Shown: positions 33,718 to 38,117 of the stretch, in pieces | How the letters are laid out: every line of letters begins with the position of its first letter | How positions within the stretch are numbered: position 1 is the first letter of the stretch | Virus record (IMG/VR): IMGVR_UViG_3300034021_000225 | Span: 1 to 43,857 of that record | Length of the DNA: 43,857 nt | Strand: one strand, 5' to 3' | From: a virus | Notes under the pieces: generated by a model | The model's input: only the letters and a program-made list of their open reading frames with translations | Databases searched by the model: none | What the model was told of the DNA's origin: nothing | Translations under genes and position numbers: made by a program

Positions 33718-33860
33718 TCAGGTTCAAGACGAATTGAAAGGGAAACAATTGGTTGAGTTGGGTTAAGTTCAACAATGGTCATGATAGCATGAGCCTTGGT
33801 CTCTGCCATAACACAACCACTGGCCCCATTACTGAACCAATAAGAATAAGGCTTGATCAT
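33654..33860 (-). CDS. Hypothetical early protein, 68 aa
   Basis: MIKPYSYWFSNGASGCVMAE, then AHAIMTIVEL and a Pro/Asn-rich C-terminus (PAVNTYPTQSN). It starts in an ATGA overlap with the preceding gene. Its 3' 64 bp overlap the SAP-like gene; the C-terminal tail may be a by-product of that overlap. No domain recognised. Confidence 0.62.
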   Translation of the reverse strand: MIKPYSYWFSNGASGCVMAETKAHAIMTIVELNPTQPIVSLSIRLEPEWTSNPLCVSPAVNTYPTQSN

Positions 33861-34096
33861 CGTTTTCTTTTTGCTGGTAACCTAAAGCAATATTCTAGGT
33901 GTGCTTCCTGAATCTTATTGCGGATGTGAATAATTCTCTTTTCATCCGTCATAGCAGCAACCCTAAAAATTTGTACAACTAACATTCGTTGCATCTCATC
34001 TAAAGCATCACTGCCATAGTTTTTGATGGTGTCAATAACTCTCTTTAATTCTGGTGGATAGGAATCCCAATCAGGATCGCGTGTGGATGATGTCAT
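33857..34096 (-). CDS. Hypothetical basic early protein, 79 aa
   Basis: Hydrophilic N-terminus (MTSSTRDPDWDSYPPELKRV) followed by long helices (DALDEMQRMLVVQIFRVAAM, IIHIRNKIQEAHLEY) and a basic end (RLPAKRKR). It begins on TAATG with the 52-aa gene upstream and ends in ATGA with the next gene, so it is part of a coupled early operon. Function unknown. Confidence 0.75.
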   Translation of the reverse strand: MTSSTRDPDWDSYPPELKRVIDTIKNYGSDALDEMQRMLVVQIFRVAAMTDEKRIIHIRNKIQEAHLEYCFRLPAKRKR

Positions 34097-34254
34097 TAGT
34101 GAATTAATGTGAATGGAGAACGATAGGGCATGTCCATCTTAGACAGCTTTTTGGGTTTTGGATTCTCAAGCCCTTTCAATAACTCAAGTGCTAACTCCGT
34201 TTCGCCACGCTTGATAGCAGCTCTCACCTGTTGCTTTAAGGAACTTGCCATCAT
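34096..34254 (-). CDS. Small basic early protein, 52 aa
   Basis: Read from a gap: ATGATG at 34254/34251, then MMASSLKQQVRAAIKRGETE, LALELLKGLENPKPKKLSKM and ending YRSPFTLIH; TAA overlaps the next ATG. A helical N-terminal two-thirds with a Lys/Pro-rich tail. Exact fit between neighbours supports it. Function unknown. Confidence 0.72.
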   Translation of the reverse strand: MMASSLKQQVRAAIKRGETELALELLKGLENPKPKKLSKMDMPYRSPFTLIH

Positions 34255-34355
34255 TTAGTTAGCGTGAGGTTGCGATAAACCTTGATGAGACACATCAGTA
34301 GAATTAGGGGAATGATAATAATGCTGGGGCTTACCAAGATCGGAGACGATAGCAT
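34251..34355 (-). CDS. Alternative-frame membrane peptide, 34 aa (possible)
   Basis: A second frame nested in the 52-aa membrane gene: MLSSPILVSPSIIIIPLILL, then MCLIKVYRNLTLTK, i.e. a strong hydrophobic helix with a basic C-terminal end. Its TGA overlaps the ATGATG of the next gene. Because the host gene is itself hydrophobic in another frame, chance is a serious alternative. Listed for its membrane-protein-like composition and its fit with the next start. Confidence 0.3.
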   Translation of the reverse strand: MLSSPILVSPSIIIIPLILLMCLIKVYRNLTLTK

Positions 34356-34413
34356 AGGTGATCGTGAGAGGGATTAGGAACAAGAATAGATTGGTGATTG
34401 ATTTAATCATCAT
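34255..34413 (-). CDS. Small membrane protein, 52 aa
   Basis: Starts MMIKSITNLFLFLIPLTITY then AIVSDLG, one transmembrane helix (about residues 5-24), followed by a polar His/Ser/Pro tail (PQHYYHSPNSTDVSHQGLS). The ATGATG start overlaps the end of the acidic 36-aa gene. Early small membrane proteins in T7-like phages often target the host envelope; no function is assigned. The longer frame to 34491 is a shadow of the acidic gene. Confidence 0.6.
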   Translation of the reverse strand: MMIKSITNLFLFLIPLTITYAIVSDLGKPQHYYHSPNSTDVSHQGLSQPHAN

Positions 34414-34513
34414 TGTCGGATTCTTCGTCGTCTTCATTGTCACTAGCATACGCATCATCCTCTGCCCGTTCATACCATTCATCAAGTTCATAAGTGTTGA
34501 GAAAGTAGCTCAC
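34403..34513 (-). CDS. Small acidic early protein, 36 aa (GTG start)
   Basis: GTG at 34513 overlaps the preceding stop (GTGA). The product reads VSYFLNTYELDEWYERAEDD, then AYASDNEDDEESDNDD: over a third is Asp/Glu. Early acidic proteins of phages can mimic DNA (T7 Ocr is the classical case), but at 36 residues this is only a suggestion. The overlap at both ends supports it as real. Confidence 0.62.
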   Translation of the reverse strand: MSYFLNTYELDEWYERAEDDAYASDNEDDEESDNDD

Positions 34514-35118
34514 TTGATTAGCCTCCGATAGGTAACCCAGGTAACAGCCTGAACTTGTGTTGGGGACAATTTAACACCGCAGAGATCCACACTACGCTTC
34601 GATACTAATTGGTAGGCGCGTTGAATTGTCTCAAACAATTTAGGCGTTATGCTTGGGGTTTTGGTGGTAGGGATACGTTCCCCGATAAAAATAGCGTAGG
34701 CGTGACCGTCAACACAGACAGCGTTCTTATCACCCATAATGCATCTGTAAAAAGCAACAACCTTCTGCCCATTAAGTATTCCCGCTATGGCCTCAGTGTC
34801 TACTGATTCTAAGCTGAGAATAGCAATGGCCTTCTGTTTGTTCTTATTGAATGTACATACCTTAATCGCATTATAATCACCCCCAATGGACCATGTTTTG
34901 ATCATAGCCTCAGCATCAATACAATTCCTTTCCCATTTGTTATTTGGGGAAAGTGCTGCGATGACTCCTACGGCTTGGCCCATTGTGAGACCTTCATAGG
35001 CTTGAATAAACCGCAATGCTAAATCAGAGGCACGTTTATACCAATAGAGACCTTCAATAATGTCTGCCTGGCTTGCTAGTTGTAACATGCCGGAAATGTG
35101 GCGGGTGTTGGCTCTCAT
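34510..35118 (-). CDS. HhH-GPD (endonuclease III)-like DNA glycosylase-fold protein, 202 aa
   Basis: The layout matches E. coli endonuclease III from memory: GVIAALSPNNKWERN (residues 51-65) with LLSAQATDxxVN; FNKNKQKAIAIL (90-101) with YNSKAENIIKTC; ILNGQKVVAFYR (114-125) with the hairpin LPGVGRKTANVV; AVCVDGHAYAI (133-143) with IAVDTHIFRV; and QAVTWVTYRRL with the closing helix. Lys119 and Asp137 are 18 residues apart, the same as catalytic Lys120 and Asp138. The hairpin glycines are partly lost and no iron-sulphur cluster cysteines are present. It could excise damaged or modified bases, or bind DNA without catalysis. It starts 5 bp after the 66-aa gene. Confidence 0.6.
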   Translation of the reverse strand: MRANTRHISGMLQLASQADIIEGLYWYKRASDLALRFIQAYEGLTMGQAVGVIAALSPNNKWERNCIDAEAMIKTWSIGGDYNAIKVCTFNKNKQKAIAILSLESVDTEAIAGILNGQKVVAFYRCIMGDKNAVCVDGHAYAIFIGERIPTTKTPSITPKLFETIQRAYQLVSKRSVDLCGVKLSPTQVQAVTWVTYRRLIK

Positions 35119-35123
35119 TGGTT

Positions 35124-35324
35124 TTAGTAGAGTTGCGAAGGTGTGATCGTGGAATCATTAATCTCATTAATGCAAGTGAAGCCTAGATCCTCCATAATAG
35201 TGAGAGTTGTAGGAAGTAAAGTTTTAAATCCGCTCAGCTCACAGAGTAGCTTGGCAGTAGCGTTGACAGGATAGCAACGGATGTTGCCGTAGCTAGTGGT
35301 GATGCGGAAGGTTGCGGTTTTCAT
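35124..35324 (-). CDS. Hypothetical early protein, 66 aa
   Basis: MKTATFRITTSYGNIRCYPV, then a helix (NATAKLLCELSGFKTLLPTT) and strand-like end (GFTCINEINDSTITPSQLY). An alpha-beta sandwich of this size recurs among phage early proteins, but no family is recognised. Starts 5 bp after the preceding gene. Confidence 0.7.
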   Translation of the reverse strand: MKTATFRITTSYGNIRCYPVNATAKLLCELSGFKTLLPTTLTIMEDLGFTCINEINDSTITPSQLY

Positions 35325-35329
35325 AATGA

Positions 35330-35518
35330 TCAGCAGCCGATAGAGTAGGTTACAGCAATACGCTCAGGATCATCAATAGCAATGTTACTATTGCGAGCAT
35401 TCAATTGCCGAACAATAATAGTAGCCTCCTCAGGTGTTGCTGCTGATTGATACCATGTTGTGCGTGGTTCTTTGCCCATGTTATAATGAACATGTTGCAT
35501 GATTTTGTAGAATGTCAT
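35330..35518 (-). CDS. Hypothetical early protein, 62 aa
   Basis: MTFYKIMQHVHYNMGKEPRT, then YQSAATPEEATIIVRQLNAR and an end rich in Ile/Asp/Thr. It is preceded by leader A (35519-35599) with two hairpins and a CA-rich tract instead of a Shine-Dalgarno sequence. No family recognised. Confidence 0.7.
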   Translation of the reverse strand: MTFYKIMQHVHYNMGKEPRTTWYQSAATPEEATIIVRQLNARNSNIAIDDPERIAVTYSIGC

Positions 35519-35599
35519 TTGATTAGGTGTGTGTGTGTGTTGGGTAACCTTAATGGTTACAGAAAGGGGACTCTATTACCTGTCCCCAATGTGTAACGA
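35519..35599 (-). promoter_or_regulatory. Intercistronic leader A: double hairpin plus CA-rich tract
   Basis: 81 bp between two early genes. In mRNA order: hairpin 1 GGGGAC/GTCCCC with 10-base loop, linker TTTCT, hairpin 2 GTAACC/GGTTAC with 5-base loop, then about 20 nt of CA repeats reaching the ATG. Leader B (35912-35992) is also exactly 81 bp with both hairpins at the same positions but different paired bases. Possible roles: mRNA processing or protection, attenuation, or translation control. Confidence 0.7.
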
Positions 35600-35911
35600 T
35601 CAGGATGCAATAGCTTCCATTTCATTGACCATCTGTTGGGCTTGGCACCATAGTTCAACGGTAGCCCATACCATGTTAACCTTGAGGGTTGTAATAGTTG
35701 AACCACCGTTACGATCCACAAAATCAATCATGGACATCTCGCAATCATTCAGGTAAGAATAGATTTCTTCTTCATACTGATCGAAAAATTCTGCCACTTC
35801 ATAGTTCCAGATGAAGCTATTAACACCGCCAGCACAGCCATGGTTGGCAATGTCGCGGATCTCGTCTGCATCTGTGAAGCGATCGGTGAGGGCAGTGTGA
35901 AGGTTAGTCAT
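35600..35911 (-). CDS. Acidic early protein of a widespread phage type, 103 aa
   Basis: MTNLHTALTDRFTDADEIRD, IANHGCAGGVNSFIWNYEVA, then FFDQYEEEIYSYLNDCEMSM. The ANHGCAGG segment followed by acidic helices resembles a small family seen in many phages (DUF7222-like, from memory). Role unknown. It is preceded by leader B and followed by leader A, which suggests individually regulated expression. Confidence 0.75.
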   Translation of the reverse strand: MTNLHTALTDRFTDADEIRDIANHGCAGGVNSFIWNYEVAEFFDQYEEEIYSYLNDCEMSMIDFVDRNGGSTITTLKVNMVWATVELWCQAQQMVNEMEAIAS

Positions 35912-35992
35912 TGTGTTGTGTGTTGGTGTGGTTGTGTGTAGCTTAAGTGCTACAGGAAGGGCAGGCGATTAACTCTGCCCTACTTGTAACAA
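35912..35992 (-). promoter_or_regulatory. Intercistronic leader B: double hairpin plus CA-rich tract
   Basis: 81 bp. In mRNA order: hairpin 1 GGGCAG/CTGCCC with 10-base loop, linker TTCCT, hairpin 2 GTAGC/GCTAC with 6-base loop, then a CA-rich tract up to the ATG. Relative to leader A, hairpin 1 differs at two base pairs and both changes keep pairing (G-C to C-G twice), evidence for a conserved RNA structure. Confidence 0.7.
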
Positions 35993-36112
35993 TCAGCAAC
36001 CTTTAGCAAGTGCCAGAGCTGCCATCACTTGGCAACGGGTGAAGTCATCCATTGTTTCGTTAGCGAGGCGATCTTCAAGCCATTGAATGTGGGCGGCGAT
36101 GTTGTCGGTCAT
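35993..36112 (-). CDS. First early gene, 39-aa protein
   Basis: Not long enough for usual gene callers. ATG at 36112 gives MTDNIAAHIQWLEDRLANET, then MDDFTRCQVMAALALAKGC. An amphipathic helical pair with acidic N-terminal half. It is the first gene after the candidate host-type promoters (36136-36194) and is followed by leader B, so it is expected to be expressed very early. Function unknown. Confidence 0.7.
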   Translation of the reverse strand: MTDNIAAHIQWLEDRLANETMDDFTRCQVMAALALAKGC

Positions 36113-36135
36113 TGGTTTGTGATTGAACTGAGCTA

Positions 36136-36194
36136 ATGATGGCCCCTGGCCCTGCCAGTGTCAAGGCTTTAATGATAAGTGTTGCTAATGTCAA
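36136..36194 (-). promoter_or_regulatory. Candidate host-type early promoters
   Basis: Minus strand carries two perfect TTGACA boxes (36189-36194 and 36159-36164). The second is followed after 17 bp by CATCAT (36136-36141; 4 of 6 to TATAAT), placing a start about 15-20 bp before the first early ATG. TTATCATT occurs twice between and beside the boxes. Host sigma-70-type polymerase must start early transcription in T7-like phages. Strength and exact start are unproven. Confidence 0.5.
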
Positions 36195-36533
36195 TGATAA
36201 GCAAACCTAATGGGCACAGATTTTATATAAAAAGAACACGCGTACTACACGCGCACGCGTTACCTATGTAGCACTGGTGCATTTGTACTCCTATCCCTGT
36301 CCAAATCCTTGCGTATCTGTCTTTCAAGCAGTGACGCAGCCCAGTGATAGCAAGGGGTTTGGCCCTGTCCAGAGCCTGGTTGGACACGGTTTGGACACGA
36401 TGGGCCGGGGGTGGCCAAGAATTCCGGCGAGACGGGGGGGCATGGGGGTGATTCGGCAACCGTACATGCGTATCAGGGGTTCAGAAATTTGTGTCAAAAA
36501 TCATGAGTGACACTTAGAAGCCTCCAGAAGGGC

Positions 36534-36551
36534 CCTCCGAGAGGCCGGAGG
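36534..36551 (-). terminator. Hairpin downstream of the thyX operon
   Basis: Perfect inverted repeat CCTCCG-agaggc-CGGAGG located 11 bp beyond the stop of the 99-aa membrane gene. No T-run follows on the minus strand, so intrinsic termination would be weak; it may serve as an RNA 3'-end protector. Confidence 0.35.
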
Positions 36552-36562
36552 TGCTACGTCAC

Positions 36563-36862
36563 CTACGGAGGGTCGGAGGGGTCTTCCTGGACCGCCCAGG
36601 GCGCAGTGAGACGCATCTCGTCAAAAAAGTCACTACCTGATTCGGAATAAACAGGAGGCGACACAACAGGAGTAGGTGGGTCAATCTTTTCATATTCCTC
36701 CAGGGCAACGTCAACGGTATTGTTAATTCTTGTTTTGATGGTCCTTTCCTCAACCCACACAAGGAATCCAAGAAGAAGAAACGAGGCCCACTTCGGTAGA
36801 CCCCGCCTCAATGCACGATAGAGCGTTTTAAACTCATTAAAAATTAATTTATCACTTCCCAT
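36563..36862 (-). CDS. Small membrane protein downstream of thyX, 99 aa
   Basis: One hydrophobic segment (KWASFLLLGFLVWVEER, about residues 24-40) preceded by a basic amphipathic helix (TLYRALRRGLPK) and followed by a Pro/Ser/Asp-rich acidic tail (PPTPVVSPPVYSESGSDFFD). The basic side before the helix predicts an N-in topology. It overlaps thyX by 19 bp. Possible holin, envelope or superinfection protein; no evidence chooses between these. Confidence 0.72.
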   Translation of the reverse strand: MGSDKLIFNEFKTLYRALRRGLPKWASFLLLGFLVWVEERTIKTRINNTVDVALEEYEKIDPPTPVVSPPVYSESGSDFFDEMRLTAPWAVQEDPSDPP

Positions 36863-37518
36863 AGGTTAGGCATCTCCTTGTTGAGGATTTGATAGATCTG
36901 TTCAGCAATCTGTCGATGCTCAAGCTGTGTTTCCGGGGAACGTCGTACGGAAAGGTAATGGATCCAACTCCTGATTGTTCCCGACATGTAAAGCCGAGTA
37001 GGACTGTTCATTGGGAGGATCTTTCTTGCTGATTCCTTTGCAATACCCGAGCTGAGCATCTCCTGGTAGAGGTGTTCAAGATCCTCAAACACACTGGAGA
37101 TGCGTCGATAGAACGCCTGTGTTTCTTCTTTGGAAAGATCATCATGGCTGGCTTGACGGTTCTTCAGGTCCTGACGGCGGAGATGCGGAATCTCCAGACC
37201 ACCCAGCCCATCCACAGTCGAAGCATAGCGTTGGGAAAACTCCTGAAAGGAAAAGCTCCGATGCCTAAGAATCTGTGCGCTTATGTCTCTTGTTGTGTTG
37301 ATCTCTACGCAGGCACTTGCCATTTCAAACGGAGACCAATGGTTATGATTAACAAGATACCTGAGTAACTTCCCTGTTGTATCCAACGTCTGTTGGCCTT
37401 TGGGATTACTGACTCTTGCACAATACTCAATGGTGTGTTCTGCTGCTGGTGTGATCCAGATAAGGCGTACCTTAGAAGCGTGAGGAGATTCAAATGGTTG
37501 TTTAATGTCGGGTGCCAT
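36844..37518 (-). CDS. thyX: Flavin-dependent thymidylate synthase ThyX
   Basis: 224 aa. The ThyX signature RHRx7S is present as Arg85-His86-Arg87 ... Ser95 in RHRSFSFQEFSQRY, and the C-terminal RLYMSGTIRSWIHYLSVR motif binds substrate and FAD. It converts dUMP to dTMP using methylenetetrahydrofolate, FAD and NADPH, complementing the ribonucleotide reductase genes. ThyX is known from some cyanopodoviruses such as P60. It is preceded by the 599-bp AT-rich region and coupled to the membrane protein gene. Confidence 0.95.
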   Translation of the reverse strand: MAPDIKQPFESPHASKVRLIWITPAAEHTIEYCARVSNPKGQQTLDTTGKLLRYLVNHNHWSPFEMASACVEINTTRDISAQILRHRSFSFQEFSQRYASTVDGLGGLEIPHLRRQDLKNRQASHDDLSKEETQAFYRRISSVFEDLEHLYQEMLSSGIAKESARKILPMNSPTRLYMSGTIRSWIHYLSVRRSPETQLEHRQIAEQIYQILNKEMPNLWEVIN

Positions 37519-37606
37519 TGATAGAGGAAACAGTAGTGTTAGTAGTATTAGTAATAATAGTTATTATTGTTATTTTTTCTTTCTATAACAGCTGTATCGT
37601 AATAGG

Positions 37607-37637
37607 TCGCTATGTATCACATCGCTACCTATCGCTA
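37607..37637. repeat. TCGCTA iterons beside an AT-rich tract
   Basis: Three exact TCGCTA units at 37607-37612, 37622-37627 and 37632-37637, with ATAGGT/ACCTAT forming an outer inverted repeat (37602-37631 region). They abut the most AT-rich part of the window. Such an arrangement is typical of replication origins or protein-binding clusters; function is inferred. Confidence 0.45.
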
Positions 37638-37726
37638 TACATTCTTCCTTTAAGAATAATAAAAAAGAATATTAATGTTAATATTATTAATATTATTATT
37701 AATTAAAATAATTAACAATATATCCA

Positions 37727-37749
37727 ACAGTAGGCTTCGCATCTACTGT
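37727..37749. other. Perfect hairpin ACAGTAG/CTACTGT
   Basis: A 7-bp perfect inverted repeat with a 9-base loop (GCTTCGCAT) inside the AT-rich region. No T-run on the minus strand. Could be a packaging, nicking or RNA-end structure. Confidence 0.45.
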
Positions 37750-38063
37750 CTAATATATATACCCCCTTTCCCTTTTCTGTTTGTCGTCCCCCTTGGGGTC
37801 TTGGGCTAGAAATGTACAGGCGCTTCGCTACCTACATAGGAAAGAGGGGAGATTTGTTGTCTTCCCCCCTTCCGTGTCCATACCCCATACCCGTCCCTCT
37901 GGGTTGATAAAGCGGACGCAGTACGCGCCCTAGTTGACGGGATGGTGTTTCTGAAAATCAGCGATTTCGAGAGAGGGAGAAGACCGTAAGGAGAGACCCC
38001 CCTCTATGGTCTCCCCCCTCAGCTTGTCGCTGTTTCCACACCCAAGGAGCACCACTTCCCTGG

Positions 38064-38083
38064 GTAATAACAGCCACCTTCTC
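38064..38083 (-). promoter_or_regulatory. Candidate phage RNA polymerase promoter (copy near right genome end)
   Basis: Second exact copy of GAGAAGGTGGCTGTTATTAC, 35 bp beyond the terminase stop and pointing into the AT-rich region. The first is at 32335-32354 inside the RNA polymerase gene. Location parallels the right-end promoter of Syn5 and T7 phi-OR, which have been linked to replication or packaging rather than gene expression (family knowledge). Inference for this phage. Confidence 0.6.
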
Positions 38084-38117
38084 TAGGGGCCAGTCATGGC
38101 AAGGGTTTTCAGGAAAT

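Larger units (their letters stand above)
36113..36562. other. Non-coding region upstream of the early genes (450 bp)
   Basis: No convincing gene. Contents from left to right: candidate -35/-10 elements (36136-36194); an AT-rich TTTTATATAAAA patch (36221-36233); three ACGCG units between 36238 and 36260, two of them ACGCGT; two TGTCCA and two TGGACA boxes between 36294 and 36400, including tandem TTGGACACG at 36380-36399; a GC-rich part with G runs near 36430-36450; and a CCTCCG/CGGAGG hairpin (36534-36551). Confidence 0.7.
37519..38117. other. Non-coding region after the terminase: putative genome ends and origin
   Basis: 599 bp without a convincing gene. Contains the second candidate phage promoter (38064-38083); hairpins GAGACC/GGTCTC (37993-38013), ACAGTAG/CTACTGT (37727-37749) and ATTCTT/AAGAAT (37641-37657); three TCGCTA hexamers (37607, 37622, 37632); an almost pure A/T stretch (about 37655-37725); and an imperfect purine-T trinucleotide tract (about 37529-37575). 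In T7 the segment after gene 19 holds a promoter, an origin and the terminal repeat, so the physical ends are expected here. Confidence 0.6.

Noticed and set aside
35570-35590. ATTGGGGACAGGTAA in leader A resembles the Syn5 promoter at 12 of 15 positions
   Set aside because: The match falls on hairpin 1, and the corresponding part of leader B keeps the structure but not the promoter-like bases, so structure explains it better. Another partial match (ATTGGGGGCACC near 17691-17702) lies in a terminator stem.
36223-36459. Minus- and plus-strand ORFs across the early non-coding region
   Set aside because: Pro/Arg/Cys-rich or low-similarity translations spanning the repeat clusters; neither continues to a gene-like start or neighbour overlap.
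37512-37706. Plus-strand hydrophobic ORF (VVLVVLVIIVIIVIF)
   Set aside because: Hydrophobicity arises from the trinucleotide-like AT tract; it would be the only plus-strand gene and overlaps the thyX start.
36113-38117. tRNA gene, attP site or integrase
   Set aside because: A GGGGTTCAGA segment near 36476 faintly recalls a T-arm, but no acceptor or anticodon stem pairs with it, and no recombinase is encoded anywhere in the window.
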